A DNA stretch of 37,608 bases from Crocinitomicaceae bacterium (GTDB taxonomy: Bacteria > Bacteroidota > Bacteroidia > Flavobacteriales_D > Crocinitomicaceae), in assembly GCA_022447665.1 (NCBI GenBank), contig JAKVAQ010000027.1:16744-54351 (forward strand), in the 5' to 3' direction. Below the pieces are notes generated by a model. The model was not told where the DNA came from and did not search any database. It saw only the letters and a list, made by a program, of their open reading frames with translations. Below, piece by piece: positions 16,989 to 25,927 of the stretch. Position numbers and translations under genes: made by a program. Position 1 is the stretch's first letter; every line of letters begins with the position of its first letter.

Positions 16989-18580
16989 CTTCTTTTCCCT
17001 CCTAAAATTCCAAATAAGCCTCTCGTAATTTCTCTTACAAGTGTATCGCCCAAGCTTCCACCAGAGTTACCACCTCCATAACTTGGTGTTTTCCTTCTCT
17101 TGCGCGTTTTGCGGGGAACACTCTTTTTCCTGCTATAAGTTTTCTTTTTGCTTCTAGACTTTTCGAAAGCTTTTCTCTCCTTTTCCTCTTGCTTAAGCAT
17201 TTCGGCTAAATGTTCTTCTTTTTTAACCTTTTGAATCTTTTCGTCAAGTATTTCATAAGCAGAAACGCGATCCACTTCTTTGTTATACTTTTCAGTGAGT
17301 GTTGAGTATTCTACTATTTCATTGATTTCTTGAGGAGTAAGTACATCCATCCTGGTGGCTGGTGCCCGCAATAAAGTGGCAGCAAGCGGGGTTGGAATTC
17401 CTTTTTCATTTAATCCTGTGATTAACGCTTCGCCAATTCCTAATTGTGTAATGATCTCATCTGTTTTATAGAAATCTGAGATCGGATAATTTTCGGCCGT
17501 TTGCTTAATTGCTTTTCGGTCTTTTGCAGTGAATGCTCGAAGTGAATGCTGGATTTTTAATCCTAACTGACTTAATACATCATCTGGTATATCAGTTGGC
17601 AACTGTGTACAGAAATAAATACCTACGCCCTTAGATCGTATTAGCTTCACAATCACCTCGATTTGATCTAGCAGTTCATCGCTCGCTTCATTAAAAACTA
17701 AATGAGCCTCATCAATAAATAAACATAATTTAGGTTTGTCCATATCACCCGCTTCTGGGAGGGTTTCGTACAATTCGGCTAATAAACTCAGCATGAACGT
17801 TGAGAAAAGTTTAGGACGGTTTTGAATATCGGCTAAACGAATTACCGAAACTTGTCCTAATCCTCTTGAATTGGTGAAAAGTAGGTCATTAACATCAAAT
17901 GAAACTTCTCCAAAAAATTTTTCTGCTCCCTGTTGCTGAAGCTCAACAACTTTGCGCATTATTGTACTCACTGAAGAACTGGATATTTGACCATACTCTT
18001 CCTGTATATCTTCTTTACCTTCTCCGTTAATGTATTGGAGGGTTTTTCTAAAATCTTTAAGGTCTAATAAGGGTAAGTCATTGTCATCGCAATAAGCAAA
18101 AATGATTGCCAAAATTCCTTCTTGCGTATCATTAAGACCCAATATTTTTGCCAATAAGGTTGGGCCAAATTCAGAGACTGTTGCTTTTAGTTTAGCCCCT
18201 TTTTCATCTGATATAGTAAGAAGCTCGACAAGAAGTTTTTCTGGTTCATAAGCTTGACCCAGCATTTTATGTCGGTGTTCAACATGTTTATTGGTGGTTC
18301 CCGGCTGAGCAATTCCACTTAAATCTCCTTTCAAATCCATCAGTAGGGAAGGGATACCGTTGAGTGACATTTGTTCTGCCAAAATCTGTAAAGTCTTCGT
18401 TTTACCCGTTCCGGTAGCCCCTGCTATCAGTCCATGTCGGTTTAGAGTTTTCAGAGGAATTTTAACTTGAAGCCCCTCTATTGGTTCTCCTTCCAACATT
18501 GCAGCTCCGAGTAAAAGTGAATCACCTTCAAAATTATATCTTTCTTCGATGTTTGCCTTAAAGTCTTCTAATTTGCCCAT
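16982..18580 (-). CDS. HerA-like ATPase (DUF853 family)
   Basis: 532 residues. Walker A is GATGTGKT (54-61), an early acidic motif is LLMDLKGDLSGI (79-90), and Walker B is LCLFIDEAH (285-293). The order and spacing match the DUF853/YjgR branch of the HerA-FtsK superfamily. From about residue 440 there is a charged helix (KKEEHLAEMLKQEEKERKAFE) and then a very basic Lys/Arg tail ending GGKRRW, suggesting nucleic acid binding. The family's role is poorly known. It heads an overlapping three-gene unit with the aminotransferase and omega-amidase and is divergent from sufS. Confidence 0.88.
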   Translation of the reverse strand: MGKLEDFKANIEERYNFEGDSLLLGAAMLEGEPIEGLQVKIPLKTLNRHGLIAGATGTGKTKTLQILAEQMSLNGIPSLLMDLKGDLSGIAQPGTTNKHVEHRHKMLGQAYEPEKLLVELLTISDEKGAKLKATVSEFGPTLLAKILGLNDTQEGILAIIFAYCDDNDLPLLDLKDFRKTLQYINGEGKEDIQEEYGQISSSSVSTIMRKVVELQQQGAEKFFGEVSFDVNDLLFTNSRGLGQVSVIRLADIQNRPKLFSTFMLSLLAELYETLPEAGDMDKPKLCLFIDEAHLVFNEASDELLDQIEVIVKLIRSKGVGIYFCTQLPTDIPDDVLSQLGLKIQHSLRAFTAKDRKAIKQTAENYPISDFYKTDEIITQLGIGEALITGLNEKGIPTPLAATLLRAPATRMDVLTPQEINEIVEYSTLTEKYNKEVDRVSAYEILDEKIQKVKKEEHLAEMLKQEEKERKAFEKSRSKKKTYSRKKSVPRKTRKRRKTPSYGGGNSGGSLGDTLVREITRGLFGILGGKRRW

Positions 18581-18597
18581 TTACATGTGAAATAGAT

Positions 18598-18657
18598 GAG
18601 GTTTTGATCGCTTAAGTAGAACCATTCTAAATAAAGCTTGTTTATACGTAAAACCTC
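18598..18657. repeat. inverted repeat in the HerA-like/sufS divergent region
   Basis: GAGGTTTT (18598-18605) and AAAACCTC (18650-18657) are perfect 8-bp inverted arms 44 bp apart. The right arm lies between the two elements of the candidate sufS promoter. It could be a regulator site or chance. Confidence 0.35.
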
Positions 18658-18668
18658 ACTTAATTTTG
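18638..18668 (+). promoter_or_regulatory. candidate sufS promoter with very short leader
   Basis: TTG (18638-18640) and TAATTTTG (18661-18668) are 20 bp apart, an exact match to TTG-N-TAnnTTTG. The -7 element ends 4 bp before the sufS ATG, so the transcript would begin at or next to the start codon. Either the mRNA is leaderless or this match is coincidental. Confidence 0.45.
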
Positions 18669-18672
18669 TAGC

Positions 18673-19899
18673 ATGCAAGTTACACATTTTGATGTAGAAT
18701 CACTGCGAAAAGACTTTCCGTTGTTAAACATATCCCAGGGCAAGAATCCCTATGTTTACTTTGATAACGGTGCCACTAGCCAGAAGCCACAAGTGGTAAT
18801 AGATAGGCTTAAGCAGTATTACGACCAAGAGAATGCAAACGTACATCGAGGCGTTCACCAATTGAGTCAGATAAGTACAGATAATTTTGAAGAGTCGCGC
18901 AGAATTGTTCGGCGTTTTTTAAACGCCGAATATGATCACGAAATCATATTTACTGCTGGAACAACAAATGGAATTAACCTTGTGGCGACTTCTTTTGGAA
19001 CTATGCTAAGCGAGGGTGACGAAATTTTAATATCTGAATTAGAGCATCACTCTAATATAGTTCCTTGGCAAATGCTAGCGCATGATAAGAATTTGGTGCT
19101 GAAATACATTCCTATTAATAACAAAGGGGAGTGGATTCTTGATGATATATCTGACTTAATAACAGATAAAACTAAATTGATTGCAGTTTCACATGTTTCC
19201 AATTCTTTAGGTACAATCAATCCTGTAGAGAAGATTATAGAAGAAGGAAAAAAGTTTGGGGCAAAAATTTTGGTAGATGGTGCTCAGGCAATTCAGCACT
19301 TTAAAGTAGATGTTCAAAAATTGGATTGTGACTTTTATGTTTTCTCTGGCCATAAGGTTTTTGGGCCTACAGGGACTGGAATACTCTACGGAAAAGAATC
19401 TGTATTAAATGCTATGCCTCCCTACCAAGGTGGTGGAGATATGATTAAAACGGTTTCAATGAGTGGGACTGTATACAACGAATTACCGCATAAGTTCGAA
19501 GCTGGAACACCAAACATTGCAGGTGTAATAGGACTAGGGGTAGCAATTGAATGGTTTATGAGCATCGATACAGAGGCGGTTGCGGCGCATGAAAATGACC
19601 TCCTGGTGTACGCTCATGAAAAACTAAGCGAAATAGAAGGAATTAAGATTTACGGTACATCAGATAAAAAGTGTAGTTTGATTTCATTTTTGGTTGGAGA
19701 TTTGCACCCATATGACGTTGGCACATTATTGAATCAGCAGGGTGTTGCTGTTAGAACTGGGCATCATTGTACGCAACCCGTAATGGAGTATTATGGTATT
19801 CCAGGAACAATTAGAGCTTCGTTCAGTTTATATAACACGAAAGAAGAAGTAGATTACTTTATCAAGGCTTTAAAAAGAGCCATTAGAATGTTATCATGA
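18673..19899 (+). CDS. sufS: cysteine desulfurase, SufS type
   Basis: PLP enzyme that takes sulfur from cysteine for Fe-S cluster assembly. 408 residues. The PLP-binding Lys228 lies in FSGHKVFGPTGTGILYG and the persulfide Cys366 in RTGHHCTQPVM, the short-loop group II (SufS) form. HRGVHQLS and YQGGGDMI are also family blocks. Its stop overlaps the start of sufE by 4 bp, so sulfur donor and acceptor are translated together. sufBCD are not in this window. Confidence 0.97.
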   Translation: MQVTHFDVESLRKDFPLLNISQGKNPYVYFDNGATSQKPQVVIDRLKQYYDQENANVHRGVHQLSQISTDNFEESRRIVRRFLNAEYDHEIIFTAGTTNGINLVATSFGTMLSEGDEILISELEHHSNIVPWQMLAHDKNLVLKYIPINNKGEWILDDISDLITDKTKLIAVSHVSNSLGTINPVEKIIEEGKKFGAKILVDGAQAIQHFKVDVQKLDCDFYVFSGHKVFGPTGTGILYGKESVLNAMPPYQGGGDMIKTVSMSGTVYNELPHKFEAGTPNIAGVIGLGVAIEWFMSIDTEAVAAHENDLLVYAHEKLSEIEGIKIYGTSDKKCSLISFLVGDLHPYDVGTLLNQQGVAVRTGHHCTQPVMEYYGIPGTIRASFSLYNTKEEVDYFIKALKRAIRMLS

Positions 19900-20318
19900 G
19901 TTTGAGTGAAAAAGAGATTGAATTAGTAGATGAATTTGCCATTTATGATGATTGGATGGATAAATACGAGTACATCATTGAGTTAGGCAAAGATTTACCT
20001 TTAATTGATGAGGCCCATAAAATAGACGAAAACATAATTAAAGGGTGTCAATCTACCGTATGGTTACACGCCGTCTATAAGGATGGCAAAGTTGTTTTTA
20101 CTGGAGATGCGGATGCAATTATTGTAAAAGGACTTGTTGCAATTTTGGTCAGAGCACTTTCAGAGGAAGAACCGGATGCCATCATTAATAATGAATTAGA
20201 GTTTGTCAAAGAAATAGGATTACAGGAGCATTTATCACCCACCCGTTCAAACGGTGTTTTGGCGATGATTAAACAGATGAAAATGTATGCACTTGGTTTT
20301 AAAATGAAAAACGCATGA
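19896..20318 (+). CDS. sufE: sulfur acceptor protein SufE
   Basis: Accepts persulfide sulfur from SufS and stimulates it. 140 residues with the conserved acceptor Cys51 in IIKGCQSTVWLHA, followed by the typical GDADAIIVKGLVAILV. The start overlaps the sufS stop (ATGA). The product is cytoplasmic. Confidence 0.96.
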   Translation: MSLSEKEIELVDEFAIYDDWMDKYEYIIELGKDLPLIDEAHKIDENIIKGCQSTVWLHAVYKDGKVVFTGDADAIIVKGLVAILVRALSEEEPDAIINNELEFVKEIGLQEHLSPTRSNGVLAMIKQMKMYALGFKMKNA

Positions 20319-20338
20319 TACGCTCAGGAGATAACGGA

Positions 20339-20659
20339 ATGTATAAAGAACAACTAAGAGAATTAGAGGATACGATTATTGCGACAATCAAAACAATTTT
20401 CGATCCCGAAATTCCTGTGGATATTTATGAGCTGGGTTTAATTTACGAGGTCAAGATTAAGAAAGATGGAATCATTGATATTGAAATGACCTTGACATCA
20501 CCAAATTGTCCTGAAGCTGAAACGTTACCGGCCAATGTAAAATCGAAGGTAGAAAGCATTGACGGAGTATCAGAAACCAATGTGAATATTGTATTTGATC
20601 CTCCTTGGACGAAGGATATGATGAGTGAGGAAGCACAGCTTGAACTCGGTTTCCTTTAG
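20339..20659 (+). CDS. DUF59/MIP18-family Fe-S assembly protein
   Basis: Small Fe-S maturation factor related to the SUF-associated DUF59 proteins (SufT/PaaD/MIP18 group). The hallmark FDPEIPVDIYELGLIYEV, TLTSPNCPEAE with its conserved Cys, and FDPPWTKDMMSEEAQLELG at the end are all present. I place the start at 20339 (106 residues) because AGGAG (20326-20330) sits 8 nt upstream. An ATG at 20315 overlapping the sufE stop would add eight residues and cannot be excluded. It is third in the sufS-sufE run, consistent with a role in cluster carriage. Confidence 0.93.
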   Translation: MYKEQLRELEDTIIATIKTIFDPEIPVDIYELGLIYEVKIKKDGIIDIEMTLTSPNCPEAETLPANVKSKVESIDGVSETNVNIVFDPPWTKDMMSEEAQLELGFL

Positions 20660-20702
20660 TCGATTTCTCAACCTTTTAAGCCTAAGCACGTATTTATACT
20701 AA

Positions 20703-21143
20703 ATGCGTAGTTTATTTCTCATATTACTTCTTTCATCGCTGTTTTTTGGGTGTAAGAAAATGCAAATTGCGGGAGATAGAAAAATCGAGGCCATTGGCGA
20801 AATAATCTACAATGTCAGCACTGGTCTTGTAGATACTGAAGTATACCCTAAAAACGATCCAAGAATTTTTAAAATGAAGTTTGAGCGTGACTACGATATT
20901 AGTGGTGATATTACGGGAACTTGGCAAGAAAGTGGGGCTCAAATGCTGCTCTTTATCGAAGGGGATTTTTGGACTGATTCGCCATTTCCAATTGATCATG
21001 GCTACTATGAAACAAGAAGAAATGTACTCGTAGGTACTCAGGAGGTCGATATGTATGAGTTTACCGAAAAACAAGATTATATTGTGGTCACCAAAGGCTC
21101 TGCCGGAGGAACTTATTTTGAGAAACACTTCGTTTTTGAATAG
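20703..21143 (+). CDS. small lipoprotein of unknown function
   Basis: 146 residues with a lipoprotein signal (MRSLFLILLLSSLFFGCKK, lipobox FFGC). The remainder is a small beta-rich domain with no motif I recognise. It is 43 bp after the DUF59 gene and 5 bp before another small exported protein, so those two are likely co-transcribed. Its placement after the suf genes may be accidental. Confidence 0.72.
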   Translation: MRSLFLILLLSSLFFGCKKMQIAGDRKIEAIGEIIYNVSTGLVDTEVYPKNDPRIFKMKFERDYDISGDITGTWQESGAQMLLFIEGDFWTDSPFPIDHGYYETRRNVLVGTQEVDMYEFTEKQDYIVVTKGSAGGTYFEKHFVFE

Positions 21144-21148
21144 AACCT

Positions 21149-21628
21149 ATGAAATCCTTCTTGCTCATATACCTATTATTCTTTGTTTCGGGGCTATGTC
21201 TAGCTCAAGAAAATACTGTTTCGGGTGATACTGCATTTTATGACTTTGTGCCTGAAATGGGACCTGGTGAAACCACATTTCATCATCATGAATGGGGCTC
21301 AGAGAACATTACCTATTTAGGTCTGATGGATTGGAAAAGTCCAACTGGAAAAGACCTAAAGATAAAGGTTGTTACAACCTATCAAAAGATCACCAAAGCG
21401 AATGGGTTTAATGATCGCAGTCTTTTGGCAATTATTACGAGTACCAATAAGTTGGTGAAGATGTATGATATGGTAAAGCGCCAAAATCTCCCCAATGCTA
21501 TTGAGAACAATAAATTAATCTTTCATTCTGCTAAAGACGATCACATTGAATCTGAGCTGCCGCGAAAATTTGGTGAACGATTTTGCGTTACCGGCTTGAC
21601 CTGTTTCAATGAATATAGCGAAGATTAA
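21149..21628 (+). CDS. small exported protein of unknown function
   Basis: 159 residues with a signal peptide cleaved near MKSFLLIYLLFFVSGLCLAQ. The mature part has a His cluster (FHHHEWGS) and two cysteines (FCVTGLTCFNEYSED) close to the C-terminus that could form a disulfide. No family was recognised. It follows the lipoprotein gene by 5 bp and converges on the DUF4249 gene with adjacent stop codons. Confidence 0.7.
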   Translation: MKSFLLIYLLFFVSGLCLAQENTVSGDTAFYDFVPEMGPGETTFHHHEWGSENITYLGLMDWKSPTGKDLKIKVVTTYQKITKANGFNDRSLLAIITSTNKLVKMYDMVKRQNLPNAIENNKLIFHSAKDDHIESELPRKFGERFCVTGLTCFNEYSED

Positions 21629-22420
21629 TTAATAAGATACCTGAAAAATGGTGGAGTCCTTTACGGTTCCATATACCAATCCATAAGCTTCATTAGTAAA
21701 GTATGTAGGCGGATTGCTATATGCATTATTAGTAGAATTCAATAAAGAGAACTGTTCAAGTTCCCGCATATAACTCCCTACTTCATTGCTAAGAGTATAA
21801 GTAATAACTTTAATTAATGGGTTGGAAACCATAATAGAATACTCATCGGTCAATGTTCTTAAGAAGATATTCTGTGGACCAATAGTTGTCTTTTCTAGGT
21901 TGTTGGAGGTGACATTGATTTTGGTCCAAACGGTATCGGTATCTATTTCAGAAGTATCAGCATAATAGCACTCGTAAATTAAATATTGTGTAACCGAGCT
22001 ATTAAGAGCAAGAGAGGCGTTGGAGAAGCCTGTAGAATAACCACTATCAATGAGTATAGGTGAGGCCATTTTAATATTTCCAGAACTCAAGGTGGCGTTA
22101 TTCTCAACATTTAGGGAATAGTCATCACCTGGAATAAGACCAAAGGGTACAGTTGATTGATAAAGGCCATTTTCGATATGAGTAAACGTATAAATTTCAC
22201 TAGGACCCATTAAGTTAATTGTACCGGTTGTGCAAGATTTGCTTTCGTCTGAATTTATGGTGGTTGCATAACTTAATTCGATTTGCTGGTATTCTATATT
22301 TTCTGAAAGTATTCCATTAATCACCAAAACTTCATCTTCAAATTTATTCGGGTTAAAATCTGCTTCCTCTTGGCACGAAAACAAGAAAATTCCAAAAAGA
22401 TATATGGCCAACTTCTTCAT
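21629..22420 (-). CDS. DUF4249 lipoprotein
   Basis: 263 residues. A lipoprotein signal (MKKLAIYLFGIFLFSCQEE) precedes the DUF4249 opening EDEVLVINGILSENIEYQQIELSYATTI. This family is found next to STN-type TonB receptors in Bacteroidota, where it is thought to be a surface partner of the receptor. The gene overlaps the receptor stop by 1 bp, which supports that partnership. No catalytic motif is visible. The substrate is unknown. Confidence 0.88.
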   Translation of the reverse strand: MKKLAIYLFGIFLFSCQEEADFNPNKFEDEVLVINGILSENIEYQQIELSYATTINSDESKSCTTGTINLMGPSEIYTFTHIENGLYQSTVPFGLIPGDDYSLNVENNATLSSGNIKMASPILIDSGYSTGFSNASLALNSSVTQYLIYECYYADTSEIDTDTVWTKINVTSNNLEKTTIGPQNIFLRTLTDEYSIMVSNPLIKVITYTLSNEVGSYMRELEQFSLLNSTNNAYSNPPTYFTNEAYGLVYGTVKDSTIFQVSY

Positions 22421-24969
22421 TAAAATTTAAAATTTAAAGTGAGTGTTACCAAAGAAGGCGTGAAATCTGAGCTATTGATGGTTAATTCATTAGTTTGAGT
22501 GGTATTTGGAACTAGGAAGTAGACCGCTGGATTGTAGCGATCAAATATATTTTGCCAACTGAGTACTAACCAAAATCTATCTTTTTTCTTTTTTACTCCT
22601 AGTTTTCGAGTAATGGATAGGTCGAATCGTGAATAGTAAGGTAGTCTTAGATTATTTCGTTCTTGAGAATAAAGAGGATAAGCGACACCGTTCAGCGTAA
22701 ATTGTCCGTTTGGAAGTGTTATTGCCGTTGGCGAATGGAGAATAAAATTAGAACTGAGCACCCATTTTTTCGACAAATTTAAATGTTGGTTAAAGTTGAA
22801 ATAATGCGGGCGGCTGAACAAGGTCGGGTAGTATTCATCAAAATTTACACCTGGTGTTTTTTGTAGGGAAAGAATGTATGAGTATGAGGCGCTGGCAGAG
22901 TAATAGGCCTTGTGTTTGAATTTAGCCATGAACTCAAATCCTGCGGCTAAAATATGACCAGGTAAAAGATTATTTTCAGTATTTGAAGTTTGAAAATTAC
23001 CTGGAGAAGCATAGTCGGGTACGTTATGGACATAGCGACCAAATACAGAAGATGACAAACTGAATGGGCCCAGTTTCTTTGAATATCCTCCACTTAATTG
23101 AAAGTTATGTTCAGGTGGTAAAAATGAATTTGAATTGGTCCAAAGTTGAATAGGAACAATAAAATTGGTGAGATCTACCAAGTGGGTTTGTTGTGTGGTC
23201 ACTGTAAAGGCTGCGTCGAATTTTTCAGTAGAACTTTTGTAATAAGAAAGATGAACCCTAGGGTTCAGAAAAAATCTAAAATCGTACAATTTCCCTTTTT
23301 CGTAGACCACTGTAGTTGAGGTATAGTCCTCATTTAGGAAGGTGGTGGTATCCTGTCTGCCCACATGAAAACTCGTTGGTATCCTTAATCCAGCTTTTAA
23401 TTCTAGTTTACGATTCAATCGTTTTTCGTAGGTAAAAAAGTAGCCGGCGTTGATGGCTGTTCTATCTAAAAACACGTTGTTTTGAACTTGATCAATTTTG
23501 TTGAGCGTCGTATTTATCATAACCTCTGCCCCATAATTAACGGTGGCTCCATCATCTAAATAAGAGGTAATATCATACTTAAGTTTGGGAAAAATAACTT
23601 CTTGGGAAATACTATTATTATTGTTTTCGCTGTCTTGATAATCGAATCGAAAACTACTCACAACTACACTTAAATTAGCGAAGTTTTCCGGGTTAAAATT
23701 ATGCGTCCAGTCAATACTTGCAGCTTCATTTCCCCAGTTGTAATTGAAGTTAGTTCCACTCGTAAAGTCATTTCCAAAATAACCGGTTAGGTATATACGA
23801 TTATTGGAATTCAGCTTGAAGTTCAACTTTGCGTTAATGTCCTGATAATTTGGTAAGCTTACCTGGTTTTGGTACAAATAATTCCCAACAATAAATGGCA
23901 TAGTAGACAATCTTCCGGAAAGATAAAAAGATGCTACGTCATTCTTAATAGGTCCCTCTACATTTACTCTTGCCGAGAGAAAACTAATCCCCCCATTTAA
24001 TCCAAATTTCGTTTGATTCCCTTCATTGGTTCTAATTTGAAAAACCGAAGAATTTCTTAGGCCATAACTAGCAGGAATATAGTCCTTGTAAAGCTGGGCT
24101 GATTTAATTGCATCTGTGTTTATTATTGAGGATAATCCAAATAAATGGGTAGGGTGATAAATCGGAATTTCATCTATAAGAATTAGGTTATTGCCCGAGC
24201 CCAAACCCCTTACTCTAAAGTTAGCAGTGCCCCCCACAGCCGGACGCACACCTGGAAAAGACTGCGCGTACTTCGCAATGTCATATTCACCAACTGATGG
24301 AGGTAAATTTTTAACTTCTTCTTTGGTTAATGCGGTTCCACCAATTGCATTCAAATCTTCCTGATCAATTTCGGCGATAAATTCCTCATCATGAATTACT
24401 TCAACAACATTCAAGAGAAGCGTATCCTCGGAAAGGTATACATTCATTACAAGATCGCTGACCATGTTTACATTTACTTGCTTTTTTTGCAGCCCTACTG
24501 AAGATGCGATTAAGTTAGTTTCTCCTGCGGGTAGTTTGATGGCATAATATCCGTATGGATTAGAAACACAGCCAATTTCCAATGATGGAAAATATAATCT
24601 AGCACCAACAATTTCCTCCTTCGATACTTTATTACGAACGTATCCACTGAGGGTGTAAAACTCTCCTGCCGAATTATCTTCGTAAATTGAAACCTGCCCG
24701 CCAATCTCTTTATAGGCTAAGGATGTTCCACTAAAAATTTTGTCTAAAATCTCAGAAACTTTTGCATTCGAAAAGGATTCATTGACCTTCTTACCCGTAC
24801 TATGAAGTACTTTAGAATTGTAAGAGAAGTTAATTCCAGTTGAGCTCCCGAGTTGAACTATACACGCTTGTAGAGATTTGTTTTTGAAGGCAATACTGGT
24901 TGTTCGGTCAAGGACTGTTTGACCAAAACAGGAACTAGAGAATAGGAATAAAAAAAATAGGACCCTCAT
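22420..24969 (-). CDS. TonB-dependent receptor with STN and regulatory-like domains
   Basis: 849 residues. A signal peptide (to about residue 16) is followed by an STN domain (about 24-100: SIAFKNKSLQACIVQL ... ILDKIFSGTSLAY), which in such receptors signals to a FecR protein. A carboxypeptidase-like regulatory domain follows (about 108-185), then the plug (FRVRGLGSGNNLILIDEIPIYHP, about 252-274) and a 22-strand-type barrel ending SLVTLTLNFKF with the expected terminal Phe. It probably imports or senses a surface ligand. It overlaps fecR-like and DUF4249 genes by 1 bp each. Confidence 0.93.
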   Translation of the reverse strand: MRVLFFLFLFSSSCFGQTVLDRTTSIAFKNKSLQACIVQLGSSTGINFSYNSKVLHSTGKKVNESFSNAKVSEILDKIFSGTSLAYKEIGGQVSIYEDNSAGEFYTLSGYVRNKVSKEEIVGARLYFPSLEIGCVSNPYGYYAIKLPAGETNLIASSVGLQKKQVNVNMVSDLVMNVYLSEDTLLLNVVEVIHDEEFIAEIDQEDLNAIGGTALTKEEVKNLPPSVGEYDIAKYAQSFPGVRPAVGGTANFRVRGLGSGNNLILIDEIPIYHPTHLFGLSSIINTDAIKSAQLYKDYIPASYGLRNSSVFQIRTNEGNQTKFGLNGGISFLSARVNVEGPIKNDVASFYLSGRLSTMPFIVGNYLYQNQVSLPNYQDINAKLNFKLNSNNRIYLTGYFGNDFTSGTNFNYNWGNEAASIDWTHNFNPENFANLSVVVSSFRFDYQDSENNNNSISQEVIFPKLKYDITSYLDDGATVNYGAEVMINTTLNKIDQVQNNVFLDRTAINAGYFFTYEKRLNRKLELKAGLRIPTSFHVGRQDTTTFLNEDYTSTTVVYEKGKLYDFRFFLNPRVHLSYYKSSTEKFDAAFTVTTQQTHLVDLTNFIVPIQLWTNSNSFLPPEHNFQLSGGYSKKLGPFSLSSSVFGRYVHNVPDYASPGNFQTSNTENNLLPGHILAAGFEFMAKFKHKAYYSASASYSYILSLQKTPGVNFDEYYPTLFSRPHYFNFNQHLNLSKKWVLSSNFILHSPTAITLPNGQFTLNGVAYPLYSQERNNLRLPYYSRFDLSITRKLGVKKKKDRFWLVLSWQNIFDRYNPAVYFLVPNTTQTNELTINSSDFTPSLVTLTLNFKF

Positions 24970-25895
24970 TAATTGCTTAGCACGATCATTTCTTCTTGAT
25001 AATCAACCTTTAAACGACAAGTTACCACAATTATTTCTACCACATCCTCTAATTTTTGGTTTTCAAAAGTTGCCGTCAATCGAGGAATAGAATCGTAATA
25101 AGTACCTGATGCAAGTGTAATTTCTTTCTCGTAGTATGAGTTTAAATCTTCTAATACATTTTGTATGTACTCATCTTCAAAAACAAAGCTTCCTGTTTTC
25201 CATGAGTTTACATTTTTTTCAGCAGAAATAGGACCCAATACTCCGTTTTCCCCAGCTGTGGTAGATTCACCCTTATTCAATATAACTTCTTCTTCATTTT
25301 TGTCTCTCACCGCCACTCTACCGTGATCAACAGATACTGTGGTGTAATCTGCCTCCACTTCTACGGTAAATCCGGTACCAAGCACTTCAACTTCACCAAA
25401 GGTGTGTCCCACTACAAATGGATGGTTTTCATCTCTATCGACCTCAAAATAAGCGGTGCCTTTCAATTCAAGATTTCGTTCTTCTTCAAAATTATCGAGG
25501 TAAGCAATTTCTGATCCTGCTGACAACCACACTTGAGAACCATCTGGCATAGTATGCTCCATTGCCTCGTTTGATGTATTAGCAATAAGAACTTCACTCG
25601 GATTATTGTTCAATAATAGGAAAGTGGTAACGATTAAAGCAATACTTGCAGCCGCTCCTATCCAATAGAATCGTGAACTAAGCTTCTTAACAGGAGACTC
25701 TAATTGGGCATCAACTTTATTCCATGCATTTTTTGCGCTAAAAGATGGAATATCTATTAAAGGAGTATCCCAAGACTTCTTAAGCAACTCATATTCCGTT
25801 GGATTTTCATCAATCCATTGGCTTAAAGTAGCTTTTTCATCTTCAGAAATATCTCCTGAAAAATGCCTTGCTAGTATGTCATTAATATCTGCCAT
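24969..25895 (-). CDS. FecR-type anti-sigma factor
   Basis: 308 residues. The cytoplasmic N-terminal part (1-75) would bind the sigma factor, one membrane segment lies at about 76-96 (FYWIGAAASIALIVTTFLLL), and a periplasmic FecR domain (MPDGSQVWLSAGSEIAYLDNF ... LKGTAYFEV ... GEVEVLGTGFTVE) is followed by a DUF4974-type C-terminal domain that contacts the receptor STN domain. It lies 32 bp after the sigma gene and overlaps the receptor start. This is the classic transmembrane relay: receptor, FecR, sigma. Confidence 0.94.
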   Translation of the reverse strand: MADINDILARHFSGDISEDEKATLSQWIDENPTEYELLKKSWDTPLIDIPSFSAKNAWNKVDAQLESPVKKLSSRFYWIGAAASIALIVTTFLLLNNNPSEVLIANTSNEAMEHTMPDGSQVWLSAGSEIAYLDNFEEERNLELKGTAYFEVDRDENHPFVVGHTFGEVEVLGTGFTVEVEADYTTVSVDHGRVAVRDKNEEEVILNKGESTTAGENGVLGPISAEKNVNSWKTGSFVFEDEYIQNVLEDLNSYYEKEITLASGTYYDSIPRLTATFENQKLEDVVEIIVVTCRLKVDYQEEMIVLSN

Positions 25896-25927
25896 TTCTT
25901 TTTGGTCGTCAATTCAAATCAATCCCC

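Noticed and set aside
16982-18580. DNA-end-resection HerA/NurA or a HerA-based anti-phage system
   Set aside because: The motif layout matches DUF853 rather than HerA proper, and no NurA, SIR2 or nuclease partner gene is adjacent.
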